A stretch of DNA of 64,000 bases, from the NCBI GenBank assembly GCA_051293835.1, contig JBPKMA010000008.1, positions 114,378 to 178,377 on the forward strand. The letters run 5' to 3'. The notes under the pieces were generated by a model. That model saw only the letters and a program-made list of their open reading frames with translations, had not been told where the DNA came from and did no database searches. Positions 35,367-44,381 of the stretch are shown here, one piece after another; positions within the stretch are counted from its first letter, which is position 1; each line of letters begins with the position of its first letter. The translations under genes and the position numbers were made by a program. The stretch is from DATLZU01 sp051293835 (GTDB lineage: Bacteria; Nitrospirota; Nitrospiria; Nitrospirales; Nitrospiraceae).

Positions 35367-35972
35367 TTACAGTAAGTGGCCTTTTGTCGAAGGCACCCCC
35401 GCGATCCGGTCGTCAATGGAGGTGGCCTGGTCCAGCGCCTTGGCCAGCGCCTTGAAGACGGCTTCCATAATATGGTGGGGATTGCGGCCATAGAGCACAT
35501 TGACGTGCAGATTAAGCGCGCCGTGCGCGACGAAGGCTTGAAAAAAATCTTCGAACAAACCCAGGTCAAACGACTTGATCTTGCGTTCCGGCAGATCAAC
35601 CCGATAGACCAGATAGGGTCGTCCACTGAGATCGACCGCCACCTGCGCCAATGTTTCATCCAACGGCACCGAAGCCCAGCCGAACCTCCTGATCTTGTCC
35701 TTCGTTCCCAGTGCCTGCTTCAGAGCATCGCCCAGAACGATGCCGACATCTTCGACGGTGTGATGGTCGTCGATGTCGATATCGCCCCTAGCCTGAACGG
35801 TCAGATCGAAAAACCCGTGCTTGGCCAGCAACGTCAGCATGTGATCCAGGAACGGGATCGACGTGCTGATCGTGCCCTGTCCAGTTCCATCGAGCTGGAG
35901 ATCGACCCGGACCTGCGTCTCCGCGGTCACTCGTTGAACCGAGGCTCGCCGAAGGGTTCCCGCACTCGTCAT
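35367..35972 (-). CDS. hisB: Imidazoleglycerol-phosphate dehydratase
   Basis: Dehydrates imidazole glycerol phosphate to imidazole acetol phosphate. It has 201 residues, a monofunctional enzyme without the phosphatase domain. Metal-binding motifs DHHTVEDVGIVLG and the C-terminal NPHHIMEAVFKALAKAL are intact, and RRASVQRVTAETQVRV is the expected N-terminus. It overlaps hisD by 4 nt at its start. Confidence 0.97.
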   Translation of the reverse strand: MTSAGTLRRASVQRVTAETQVRVDLQLDGTGQGTISTSIPFLDHMLTLLAKHGFFDLTVQARGDIDIDDHHTVEDVGIVLGDALKQALGTKDKIRRFGWASVPLDETLAQVAVDLSGRPYLVYRVDLPERKIKSFDLGLFEDFFQAFVAHGALNLHVNVLYGRNPHHIMEAVFKALAKALDQATSIDDRIAGVPSTKGHLL

Positions 35973-37252
35973 GAAAACCTACTTTCCGCCGATTTGGCGT
36001 GGGCGTCGAACCCTTCGATGTGGGCGAGCCGTGTCAGTTGTTCTTTCACCTTGACAAGTTCGTCCCGCGTATAATGCACGATGTTGCTTATTTTCACGTA
36101 ATCATTCACCGACAACGCGGAGAAAAATTTCGCGGTCGTGCCTGTCGGCAACACATGATTCGGGCCCGCGACATAGTCGGCCACCGCAGGTGGCGTATAG
36201 CGGCCGAGAAACAACGCACCGGCATGGCGGACTTTCTCCAGGTAATCGAACGGCCGGTCCACCGAGAGCGTCAAATGTTCCGGCGCGATCTGGTTGGCCA
36301 GATCGATTGCCTCGTCCAGCGTGGACACGATAAAGGCGACGGCGTGGCGAGCAATCGACTTGGCTGCAATCTTCTCTCGCCGCAACTTCTTTATCTGCAC
36401 CTCGACCAAACGGACAACTTCCTTGGCCAGCCGCTCGGAGGTGGTCACGAGATAAACCTGTGCATCCTCGTCATGCTCGGCTTCGCAGAGCAGATCGGCC
36501 GCAACGTGCGCGGGTTTGGCGTCGTCGTCGGCAATCACCAGCAGTTCGCTCGGCCCCGCCACCATATCAAGCCCGACCGTGCCGTAGAGCATGCGCTTGG
36601 CGGCGGCGACATAGATATTACCCGGCCCTACGATCTTGTCGACGCGGGGGATGGTCTCGGTTCCGTAGGCCAGCGCGCCGATCGCCTGCACGCCTCCGAC
36701 GCGATAGATCTCGTCCACCCCCGCGATGTCAGCCGCCACCAGCAGATAGGGATTGATTCCGCCTTTCGGCGTCGGCGTGCACATCGCCACCCGTTTGACG
36801 CCGGCAACCTTCGCCGGGATGGCGCACATCAGGACTGAGGACGGGTACACGGCTTTGCCGCCCGGCACATAGATGCCGACGGCGTCCAGCGGCGTCACGG
36901 TCTGGCCTAGCGTCGCCCCGTTGTCTTGATACATCCAGGTCTTCGTCCGCTGACGCTCGTGAAAGGCCGTAATGCGTTGCGCCGCGAAACGCAACGCGTC
37001 ACCCTCCTCCTTCCGGATGTGATAGTAAGCTTCTTTGATGTCTTCGGGCGTGACCCGAATATCCGCTGGTCCCAGTGAAACCCGGTCGAACTTTTTCGTA
37101 TAGTACAAAACCGCCCGGTCTCCACCTCGCTCCACCGCCTGCAAGATCGTTTTCACACTCTTTTCGACGGCTCCGCCGCAGAGACGTCCACGGGAGATAA
37201 TACGTTTGAGCGCCGGAGCGAAAGCTCGATCGGAAGCGGCAATGATTTTCAT
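35969..37252 (-). CDS. hisD: Histidinol dehydrogenase
   Basis: Oxidises histidinol to histidine in two NAD-dependent steps with Zn2+. It has 427 residues from the ATG at 37252 (AGGA, 8 nt spacing). An in-frame ATG 20 codons upstream at 37312 overlaps hisG and has a weaker site. Motifs: YVPGGKAVYPSSVLM, GPGNIYVAAAKR, MVAGPSELLVIADDDA and AEHDEDAQVYLVTTS with metal ligands, and AGPNHVLPTG. Its stop overlaps hisB by 4 nt. Confidence 0.96.
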   Translation of the reverse strand: MKIIAASDRAFAPALKRIISRGRLCGGAVEKSVKTILQAVERGGDRAVLYYTKKFDRVSLGPADIRVTPEDIKEAYYHIRKEEGDALRFAAQRITAFHERQRTKTWMYQDNGATLGQTVTPLDAVGIYVPGGKAVYPSSVLMCAIPAKVAGVKRVAMCTPTPKGGINPYLLVAADIAGVDEIYRVGGVQAIGALAYGTETIPRVDKIVGPGNIYVAAAKRMLYGTVGLDMVAGPSELLVIADDDAKPAHVAADLLCEAEHDEDAQVYLVTTSERLAKEVVRLVEVQIKKLRREKIAAKSIARHAVAFIVSTLDEAIDLANQIAPEHLTLSVDRPFDYLEKVRHAGALFLGRYTPPAVADYVAGPNHVLPTGTTAKFFSALSVNDYVKISNIVHYTRDELVKVKEQLTRLAHIEGFDAHAKSAESRFS

Positions 37253-37290
37253 CTTGGCGTTCCTGTCCAAGCCAGAAAGAACATCCTCGC

Positions 37291-37962
37291 TCAGCGCACT
37301 CGTCGGCTGCATCCCGACCGCATGGCTCGGCCGTTCGACAGAGCCTGCGAGCGCAACCGGGAAATGAACTCCGTCAGCGCCTCGTGCTTCATCTTCAGAC
37401 TGGCCCGGTTCACGATCAGCCGCGCCGTGGACCGCGCAATGACTTCCACCTCGGTCAAATCATGGGCTTTCAGCGTCTTCCCCGTCTCGACGAGATCGAC
37501 GATGCGGTCGGCCAAGCCCACCACCGGGGCCAGCTCAATTGAGCCATACAGCTTAATGATTTCAACCGGGATCCCCATCCGGTTGAAATACCGTTCGGCG
37601 ATGTTCGGATACTTGGTCGCAACCCTGATCTTGGAAGAAAGCCTGGTCCGCGATTCCTGACCCCTCAGCGCGGCAACTGAGATTCTACACGCTCCGAAGC
37701 GTAAATCCAACGGCTCGTATACATCGCAATCCTGCTCCAAGAGCACGTCCTTGCCCACGATTCCCGCGTCGGCGGCCCCGTACTCCACGTAGGTCGGCAC
37801 GTCGCTCGGCCTCACGATCAGCAAGGTCATGTCACGCCCTGGACAGGCATAGACCAGCCGACGGCTTTCCGCTGAAAGGCCCGGGCTGGCGTAACCCGCC
37901 CGCCGAAGCAGCTCCAGGGTCGGCTCCAGCAGCTTCCCCTTCGACAAGGCGATGGTCAGCAT
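37291..37962 (-). CDS. hisG: ATP phosphoribosyltransferase, short form
   Basis: First step of histidine synthesis (ATP + PRPP). From the ATG at 37962, preceded by AAGGAAGGGG, it has 223 residues. That is the short HisG(S) form, which lacks the C-terminal ACT-like regulatory domain and normally needs HisZ. MLTIALSKGKLLEPTLELL, DVPTYVEYGAADAGIVGKD and the PRPP loop region IVDLVETGKTLKAHDL are visible. Its start overlaps the murA stop by 7 nt. No hisZ is seen in the window. Confidence 0.94.
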   Translation of the reverse strand: MLTIALSKGKLLEPTLELLRRAGYASPGLSAESRRLVYACPGRDMTLLIVRPSDVPTYVEYGAADAGIVGKDVLLEQDCDVYEPLDLRFGACRISVAALRGQESRTRLSSKIRVATKYPNIAERYFNRMGIPVEIIKLYGSIELAPVVGLADRIVDLVETGKTLKAHDLTEVEVIARSTARLIVNRASLKMKHEALTEFISRLRSQALSNGRAMRSGCSRRVR

Positions 37963-39242
37963 GTCCCCTTCCTTGCGCCGACGGCCTCCGTCCCGGTTTT
38001 TTTTCGCTCGATAACAGCTCCCAGACACCGCAATTTTTCTTCCATCCGTTCGTAACCACGATCCAGATGATAGACCCGAGAGACTTCCGTAACGCCTTCT
38101 GCCGCCAAGCCCGCCAGGACCAGGCTGGCGCTGGCGCGCAGGTCTGACGCCATCACCGGTGCTCCCGTCAGCCGCTCTCGTCCGGTCACCACAGCCCGGT
38201 TCCCCTCCACTCTGATATCGGCGCCCATGCGCCGCAATTCCTCCACGTGGAGGAACCGGCTTTCGAACACCGTTTCCGTAATCACACTAGTTCCCCGGGC
38301 TACGCTCATCAAGGCCACCATCTGAGCCTGCATGTCAGTCGGAAATCCTGGATAAGGGCAGGTCCTGACGGCGATGCCGTGCGGACGGCACCTGGCCTTC
38401 ACGCTCACACTGTCCCTGTCTTCGGCGACATCGAGTCCGCTTTCGCGCAATTTAATGAGCACCGCTTCTAAGTGGTCGGGACGGCAGCCCGCCACACGAA
38501 CCTCGCCTCCCGTAATGGCTCCGGCGATCAGGTAGGTGCCGACTTCGATGCGATCGGGGATGATCCAATGATCGGCCCCGTGCAAAGCCGCCACCCCTTC
38601 GACCGTAATGATGTCGGTGCCAGCTCCCATAATACGCGCTCCGCGTTTGACAAGAAACGCGGCCAGATCCACGATCTCAGGTTCTTTCGCGGCGTTTTCA
38701 ATGACGGTGATCCCCTCCGCGACACAAGCGGCCATCATCAGATTCTCAGTGCCAGTCACGGTCGGCACGTCGCAGTAGATCCGCGTTCCTCTCAGCTTTT
38801 GGGCCTTCGCCTTGATGTACCCGTGTTCGATCGAGATTTCTGCGCCTAGTTTAGCCAAACCAGCGAGATGGAGATTGACCGGACGCGATCCGATCGCGCA
38901 GCCGCCCGGCAGCGACACGGTAGCCTCGCCCCAGCGGGCGAGCAACGGGCCCAACACTAGCACGGAAGCACGCATGGTCTTGACCAGCTCATACGGCGCT
39001 TCGGTCGAATGCAGCCGGTCCGCATTGATAGAAACATGATCCCCCTCCTGTTTGACCGAGGCGCCCAAGATCTCCAGCAATCGCCCCATCGTCCTCACAT
39101 CCACGACTTGGGGCACATTGGAAACCGTGCAGTCCCCCCCGAGAATTGTCGAGGCCAGGATCGGCAGCGCGGCGTTCTTGGCACCGCTGGCTCGGACTTC
39201 GCCGCACAATGGATTCCCACCGGTGATGACGATGCTATCCAT
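37956..39242 (-). CDS. murA: UDP-N-acetylglucosamine 1-carboxyvinyltransferase
   Basis: Adds enolpyruvate to UDP-GlcNAc, the first committed step of peptidoglycan synthesis and the fosfomycin target. It has 428 residues. Cys115 lies in LPGGCAIGSRPVNLH, so a fosfomycin-sensitive Cys-type active site is expected. KNAALPILAS near residue 22 and FPTDMQAQMVALM are typical. The stop overlaps the hisG start, linking wall and histidine genes on one transcript. Confidence 0.97.
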   Translation of the reverse strand: MDSIVITGGNPLCGEVRASGAKNAALPILASTILGGDCTVSNVPQVVDVRTMGRLLEILGASVKQEGDHVSINADRLHSTEAPYELVKTMRASVLVLGPLLARWGEATVSLPGGCAIGSRPVNLHLAGLAKLGAEISIEHGYIKAKAQKLRGTRIYCDVPTVTGTENLMMAACVAEGITVIENAAKEPEIVDLAAFLVKRGARIMGAGTDIITVEGVAALHGADHWIIPDRIEVGTYLIAGAITGGEVRVAGCRPDHLEAVLIKLRESGLDVAEDRDSVSVKARCRPHGIAVRTCPYPGFPTDMQAQMVALMSVARGTSVITETVFESRFLHVEELRRMGADIRVEGNRAVVTGRERLTGAPVMASDLRASASLVLAGLAAEGVTEVSRVYHLDRGYERMEEKLRCLGAVIERKKTGTEAVGARKGTC

Positions 39243-39277
39243 GCTCCGCTCCGCCGTTCAGCCTCGCGCCTCGAGCC

Positions 39278-40180
39278 TTACTTCTTCGGCTCCACGCAGA
39301 CCACCCGCTCAATCCCCGCCATATCCCGCCTGATGCTAATGATCCTATACCGGTTGAGGCGATTGGCAATTGCGCGGACTGCACTAGCCTGGCCCCGCCC
39401 GACTTCCAGAATCAGCACCCCTCCGGGAGCCAGCCACTCCCAGGCTTCGTTCAAAATCCGACGGTAGTAATTCAGTCCATCCGGGCCGCCCGACAACGCG
39501 AGACGGGGCTCGAACAGCCGGACTTCCGGCTGAAGGCCGCCGATCTCCGAATCGGCGATATAGGGAGGGTTCGACAGGATTGCAGAAAACGCACCAGTCA
39601 ATCCACGGGCGCGCAACGGCCTGAACAGATCGCCGCACAGGCAGGTCACCTGCGCCTGGACCCCGTGCCGGCGAATGTTTCTTTGGGCCACCTGCAGCGC
39701 GGCTTCGGAGAGATCGACGGCATACACGGAGGCATACCGAAGCATTCGCGCGGCCGCCACCGCCACGCACCCGGATCCCGTTCCGATGTCGGCAAGCAGC
39801 GCCGGTTCGTCCGCCCGCAGGTGACGCGCGAGTTCGTCGACCAGAAGCTCGGTTTCTGGCCTTGGAATAAAAACGGAGGGATCGACTTCAAACTCCAGCC
39901 CGCAGAAATCCTGCGAACCGAGCAAGTACTGTAGCGGCTCGCGTGCGGCTCGTCGCGCGAACAGCGCCCGCGCCGCGGCAAGTTCGGCCGGACTGACGAA
40001 GCGAGTTCGCTCGAGCGTGAGGGCCAGCCGCGACGTCTTCAGCGCCGCTTCCAAAATCCAGATGGCCTCCTGCTCCGGCCACTCGACGCCGGCGTCCGCC
40101 AGCATCGCACAACCCTCCCGAAGCAGCGTCGCCAATGTGACGCCGTCCGTGCTTGCAGCGGAAGAAGCCATCGAGTCCAT
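39278..40180 (-). CDS. prmC: Peptide chain release factor N(5)-glutamine methyltransferase
   Basis: Methylates the Gln of the GGQ motif in release factors. It has 300 residues. The N-terminal helical domain (about 1-95) is followed by a Rossmann methyltransferase: FIPRPETELLV, DIGTGSGCVAVAAA and the NPPY substrate motif at about residues 204-207. The ATG overlaps the prfA stop (TAATG), so enzyme and substrate genes are translationally coupled, as commonly seen. Confidence 0.96.
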   Translation of the reverse strand: MDSMASSAASTDGVTLATLLREGCAMLADAGVEWPEQEAIWILEAALKTSRLALTLERTRFVSPAELAAARALFARRAAREPLQYLLGSQDFCGLEFEVDPSVFIPRPETELLVDELARHLRADEPALLADIGTGSGCVAVAAARMLRYASVYAVDLSEAALQVAQRNIRRHGVQAQVTCLCGDLFRPLRARGLTGAFSAILSNPPYIADSEIGGLQPEVRLFEPRLALSGGPDGLNYYRRILNEAWEWLAPGGVLILEVGRGQASAVRAIANRLNRYRIISIRRDMAGIERVVCVEPKK

Positions 40181-41286
40181 TACATCTCCGCCGCCAGGGT
40201 GTTGGCCTCAGCCGCACGCAACCCGTCGACAATCTCGTCGAGCTCTCCGTCGAGCACTTGTTCCAGTCTGTGCAGAGTGAGCCCGATCCGATGGTCCGTG
40301 ACGCGATTTTGGGGAAAATTGTAGGTTCGGATTTTCTCGCTCCGTTCGCCGCTCCCGACTTGGGCCTTGCGATCCTGGGCGATTTCGGCCTCCTGCTTCG
40401 CGCGTTCCGCTTCCATGATCCTCGCCCGCAGAGTCCGCATAGCTTTGGCGCGATTCTTGAGCTGAGATCGCTCATCCTGGCAGGTAACCACCATGCCGGT
40501 TGGGATGTGGGTGATGCGCACCGCCGAATAGGTCGTATTGACGCTTTGCCCTCCGGCCCCTGAGGAACAAAAGGTGTCGATCCGGAGATCTTTGGGATCG
40601 ATATGGACCTCTACCTCATCGACTTCGGGCATCACCGCGACGGTCACCGTGGAGGTATGGATCCGTCCGCTCGCCTCGGTGGCGGGCACCCTCTGTACCC
40701 GGTGGACGCCCGCTTCGTGCTTGAAGTAACCGTAGGCACCCTTTCCTTCCACCAACAAGACGGCTTCTTTATATCCTCCGATGCCGGTTTCCGATGCTTC
40801 CACTACTTCCACGCGCAGGCCCTTGCGCTCGGCATACTTCACGTACATCCGGAGCAGGTCGCCGGCAAACAACGCCGCCTCATCCCCGCCTGTTCCGGCC
40901 CGAATCTCCACGAAGGTGTTCTTGTCGTTGCGCGGATCTTTCGGCACCAGCAATCCGAAGGCCCGTTCTTCGATTGCCTTCCGCCGTTCCCGCAGTACCC
41001 GCGCTTCTTCCGCAGCCAACTGCTGCAAGTCGGCCCCGGCATGGGGATCGTTGAGAATCTGATCGGCTTCCTGGAGCTGCCTGACGAGATCGCACCGGAC
41101 GTTGAAAAGCTGGGCGAGTTCCTCGATTGCAGCGCGTTCTTTGTTGAGCTTGCGGATGAGGGCCGGCTGGTTGAGAACGGAGGGATCCTGAAGCTGATGG
41201 GTCAGTTCCTCATACCGGACGGCGACCGCCTCCCACTTGGAGAGCAGTCTCGTTTCCTTGGTCTCGGCAGCTGGCATCTGAGCCAT
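40180..41286 (-). CDS. prfA: Peptide chain release factor 1
   Basis: Terminates translation at UAA and UAG. It has 368 residues. The GGQ motif is at 245-247 (SSGAGGQSVNTT) and the stop-codon recognition region has the R-P-x-T-type loop near EASGRIHTST. The N-terminal coiled coil (about 15-105) is present. RF1 is the partner of prmC directly downstream. Confidence 0.97.
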   Translation of the reverse strand: MAQMPAAETKETRLLSKWEAVAVRYEELTHQLQDPSVLNQPALIRKLNKERAAIEELAQLFNVRCDLVRQLQEADQILNDPHAGADLQQLAAEEARVLRERRKAIEERAFGLLVPKDPRNDKNTFVEIRAGTGGDEAALFAGDLLRMYVKYAERKGLRVEVVEASETGIGGYKEAVLLVEGKGAYGYFKHEAGVHRVQRVPATEASGRIHTSTVTVAVMPEVDEVEVHIDPKDLRIDTFCSSGAGGQSVNTTYSAVRITHIPTGMVVTCQDERSQLKNRAKAMRTLRARIMEAERAKQEAEIAQDRKAQVGSGERSEKIRTYNFPQNRVTDHRIGLTLHRLEQVLDGELDEIVDGLRAAEANTLAAEM

Positions 41287-41350
41287 GACCTGCTCCGGTC
41301 ATCGAAGCGCTTTGTCCGATAGAGCAGCATAGGCTGCTTCTTTCGCGTGC

Positions 41351-41557
41351 TTACTTGGCCTTCTTGGCGTACTTCTTCTTGAACCGCTCCACACGGCCTT
41401 CGGTATCTACGATCTTCTGGGTGCCCGTGAAGAACGGATGGCAGCTCGAACAGATATCAACGTTAATGTTGCCGACAGTGGATCTGGTCTTGAACGTCGT
41501 CCCGCAGGCGCAGTGCACCGTCGCCTCTCGATAGACCGGATGAATGCCTTTTTTCAT
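41351..41557 (-). CDS. rpmE: 50S ribosomal protein L31
   Basis: 68 residues, zinc-binding (C+) form of L31: Cys pairs in HCACGTTF and CSSCHPFFTG. The start is MKKGIHPVY and the C-terminus is lysine-rich. It lies between rho and prfA, a common arrangement. Because zinc-free paralogues of L31 are induced by zinc starvation in some bacteria, this is the zinc-replete form. Confidence 0.97.
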   Translation of the reverse strand: MKKGIHPVYREATVHCACGTTFKTRSTVGNINVDICSSCHPFFTGTQKIVDTEGRVERFKKKYAKKAK

Positions 41558-41654
41558 ATGTGCTCCTGTGAGAAGCTTTTAGTGATCGGTAACAGTCGCG
41601 AGCTTGCGCAACGGATTTCCAGTGCGTGCTGAAAGCCGCTGCCGAGGGACCTTT

Positions 41655-42902
41655 CTATCGATTCATAGACATGAGGAATTCCTGATTCGTCTTGGTCCCC
41701 TGGATTTTGTCCATGAGAAACTCCATCGCTTCCACGGTCCCCAACGGGCTCAGCACTTTTCGGAGAATCCACATCTTGTTGAGCCGGTCCCGATCCACCA
41801 GCAATTCCTCCTTCCGAGTTCCGGACTGGCTGATATCGATCGCGGGGAAGATGCGCTTGTCCGCCAGCCGTCGATCCAGATGCACCTCCATATTGCCGGT
41901 GCCCTTAAACTCTTCGAAGATGACGTCGTCCATACGGCTGCCCGTGTCAACCAGAGCGGTCGCAATAATGGTCAAGCTTCCCCCGTTCTCAATGTTCCGC
42001 GCCGCTCCGAAAAACCGCTTCGGACGCTGCAGCGCATTGGAATCCAGACCGCCCGAGAGCACCTTGCCGCTCGGCGGCGCGATGGTGTTGTAGGCGCGGG
42101 CCAACCGGGTGATGCTGTCAAGCAGAATCACCACGTCACGCTTGTGTTCCACCAGCCGCTTGGCCTTCTCCAGCACCATTTCGGCCACTTGCGCGTGACG
42201 CTGGGCCGGTTCGTCGAACGTGGAACTGATCACCTCGGCTTTGACCTGCCGCTGCCAATCGGTGACTTCCTCGGGACGCTCATCAATCAGCAACACGATC
42301 ACGGTCATTTCCGGATGATTCTTCAGAATCGCTCGGGCGATTGCCTGCAACAACATGGTCTTTCCGGTGCGCGGCGCGGCAACAATCAATCCGCGCTGCC
42401 CCTTGCCGATCGGGGTGATAAGGTCCATGACCCGCGTGCAGTACTCTTCCGGATCGAACTCGAGGTTGATGTGTTCCTCTGGATAGAGCGGAGTGAGGTT
42501 GTCGAACAGGATCTTGTCCCGCGCAACTTCGGGGTCCTCGTAATTAACCTTTTCGACTTTCAGCAGCGCGAAGTACCGTTCATTCTCTTTGGGGGGCCGA
42601 ATCTGCCCGGAGACGATGTCGCCAGTCCTGAGGTTGAAGCGACGAATCTGCGAAGGGGAGATGTAGATGTCGTCGGGTCCCGGCAAATAATTGGAGTCTG
42701 GTGCCCGCAGGAAGCCAAAACCGTCGGGAAGCGTCTCCAACACGCCTTCTCCAAACACGACGCCGTTTTTTTCAGTCTGTGCCTGCAAGATCGCGAAAAT
42801 CAGTTCTTGCTTCCGGAGATTGGCTGCTCCTTCGATTTTGAGTTCTCGCGCCACCTCATTCAGTTCGGCAATAGTTTTTTGCTTTAATTCGGCCAAATGC
42901 AT
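41655..42902 (-). CDS. rho: Transcription termination factor Rho
   Basis: Hexameric RNA-dependent ATPase that ends transcription. It has 415 residues. N-terminal helical and OB RNA-binding domains (about 1-125) have GFGFLRAPDSNYLPGPDDIYIS in form; Walker A is APRTGKT at 176-182; DERPEEVTDW, VILLDSITRLARAYN (Walker B) and SGGLDSNALQRPKRFFGAARN (Q/R-loop region) follow, the last given as motifs. A promoter about 350 nt upstream gives a long leader. First gene of the rho-rpmE-prfA-prmC-murA-his run. Confidence 0.97.
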   Translation of the reverse strand: MHLAELKQKTIAELNEVARELKIEGAANLRKQELIFAILQAQTEKNGVVFGEGVLETLPDGFGFLRAPDSNYLPGPDDIYISPSQIRRFNLRTGDIVSGQIRPPKENERYFALLKVEKVNYEDPEVARDKILFDNLTPLYPEEHINLEFDPEEYCTRVMDLITPIGKGQRGLIVAAPRTGKTMLLQAIARAILKNHPEMTVIVLLIDERPEEVTDWQRQVKAEVISSTFDEPAQRHAQVAEMVLEKAKRLVEHKRDVVILLDSITRLARAYNTIAPPSGKVLSGGLDSNALQRPKRFFGAARNIENGGSLTIIATALVDTGSRMDDVIFEEFKGTGNMEVHLDRRLADKRIFPAIDISQSGTRKEELLVDRDRLNKMWILRKVLSPLGTVEAMEFLMDKIQGTKTNQEFLMSMNR

Positions 42903-43260
42903 GTTCTCCCCCTTGCCATGTTACGTTCCGAGGCTGCCGGGCTCGCTCAGCCTCACTTCAGCAACGAGTTTTAAGAATAATGTCCGTTCAGCGTGCCACA
43001 TGAACGAAGCGCATGTCATCGTTGATGATGTCAGTTGGACTGGCGAGGATGATCCGCGCAGGATGAATGTGTTTTCGGGTTATCGTGTTCGGATTTTTAC
43101 TCGCTGAATGTCGACTGCTCCCTCGAACTCGGGAACGTCTGACATGGAAACTCGCCTGGGCAACTACGATCGATAAAATCGGCTTGGTTCGAGACGGGCC
43201 CCGGAAAGCAATGCTGAACGGGGGAAGAGGTAACCTTCTATCGAACCGGAAAGCTGATCA
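42903..43260 (-). promoter_or_regulatory. Long 5' leader of rho
   Basis: About 350 nt of minus-strand sequence between the promoter at 43261-43289 and the rho ATG, with no recognisable gene. Autoregulation of rho through premature termination in a long leader is known in E. coli; the length here fits such control but no element was identified. Confidence 0.4.
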
Positions 43261-43289
43261 ATGATAACGCTCGCCTTTCACCTTGTCAA
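43261..43289 (-). promoter_or_regulatory. Sigma-70 promoter for the rho operon
   Basis: TTGACA (43289-43284), a 17-nt spacer and TATCAT (43266-43261): 6/6 and 5/6 matches with ideal spacing. It points at rho about 350 nt downstream. Confidence 0.75.
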
Positions 43290-43475
43290 TAGTCGTTTCC
43301 TCTTTCTTTGACCCAGTCTCCTAAGCTGCCTGGGCCACAGAAACCCGCCGACTCAACGAATGGGATGGGCTGCCGGCCATGATCATCTCTCGATCGTCCG
43401 TCCGCCACGTCGCGCCGATCCAACAGCGTTGAAGCTCGCTTCGGCGTTGTGTTACAAAGACATCGGAGGTTCATA

Positions 43476-43892
43476 ATGGCCGACCGCGACGAAGGCGAGA
43501 ACCAGAACCGCATCTTTACCCTGTCCGAAGCCAATCGACTGCTTCCTCAATTGCGTGACTATTTGACGGCAATCCAGCAAGGGAAAGCAATCCTCATCCG
43601 TACAAAAGACGAGATCAAAAAAGCCAGTGCGAACGCGGAGGCGGGGGGTGGCAGCCCGCTCGGGGCCCTGTACATTACAGCCCTGCAGCAGATCGGTGAA
43701 AGTCTTCTCGCGGTCCAGGAAATGGGTGTCTTGGTCAAGGACATCGATCTGGGGCTCTGTGATTTTCCCTATCTGCTGGACGGTCGAATCGTCTACCTTT
43801 GCTGGAAGCTCGGAGAATCTGAAATCCGCTGGTGGCATGAAGTGACGCGCGGATATAAGGATCGCCATCCTCTCGAGACCCTCGGTTCGTAA
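43476..43892 (+). CDS. DUF2203 family protein
   Basis: 138 residues with the DUF2203 pattern: FTLSEANRLLPQLRDYL at the N-terminus, a central helix, then VKDIDLGLCDFPYLLDGR and VYLCWKLGESEIRWWHE. Start is the ATG at 43476 with GGAGG upstream; an upstream in-frame start lacks a site. Cytoplasmic, function unknown. The conserved aspartates in KDIDLGLCDFP may bind a metal but this is only a suggestion. Divergent from rho. Confidence 0.88.
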   Translation: MADRDEGENQNRIFTLSEANRLLPQLRDYLTAIQQGKAILIRTKDEIKKASANAEAGGGSPLGALYITALQQIGESLLAVQEMGVLVKDIDLGLCDFPYLLDGRIVYLCWKLGESEIRWWHEVTRGYKDRHPLETLGS

Positions 43893-43964
43893 TAAAAATT
43901 ACGGTCCGCCGGCCGCTGAAGTGCCAGCCGGTGTCCTGTGACACGACTCCTGTCAGAGAGGGAC

Positions 43965-44234
43965 ATGAAGTTCGTCATCCTCGGATTCGACGGTCCGGAC
44001 AGCCAAGCTAAACGCAACATCTACCGCCCCGCCCACCTGGCAAGGCTCGAGCCGCTGAATGCCCAGGGACGAGTCATTCTGGCCGGCCCGCTGACCGATC
44101 AAACCGGCAGCCTGATCGTGATCGAAGCGAAGTCGCAAGAGGAAGCCGAACAGTTTGCACGGGAGGATCCTTACACCGTCCACGGCGTATTCGAGCGGGT
44201 CGAAGTACACCCGTTCCTGCAAGTCTTCCCATAG
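43965..44234 (+). CDS. YciI-like protein
   Basis: 89-residue ferredoxin-fold (dimeric alpha+beta barrel) protein of the YCII family: KFVILGFDGPDS, RPAHLARLEPLNAQG with the His typical of the family, VILAGPLTD and AEQFAREDPYTVHGVFERVE in form. Start is the ATG at 43965 with GAGAGGGA upstream. Some members are linked to dehydrochlorination-type catalysis or act as small regulators; no specific role is visible. Confidence 0.85.
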   Translation: MKFVILGFDGPDSQAKRNIYRPAHLARLEPLNAQGRVILAGPLTDQTGSLIVIEAKSQEEAEQFAREDPYTVHGVFERVEVHPFLQVFP

Positions 44235-44381
44235 CGCGAAAATGGTGGCCGTGGATCCAAAGCCCGAGCTTTCCCTCTGTCACGCCTGATACTGGACAAT
44301 CCGACGATCCGGTAACCCTTCTCTAGATTGTTTCCTCGCTCAGTCGAACGTAGGGAGGTATAGTAGTGATAAAGGTGCATC

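Noticed and set aside
37832..38059. N-terminal extension upstream of hisG overlapping murA
   Set aside because: The ATG at 37962 has a strong ribosome-binding site and matches the family N-terminus.
41604..42887. 427-codon plus-strand open frame opposite rho
   Set aside because: Rho is unambiguous; the plus-strand frame is its complement shadow.
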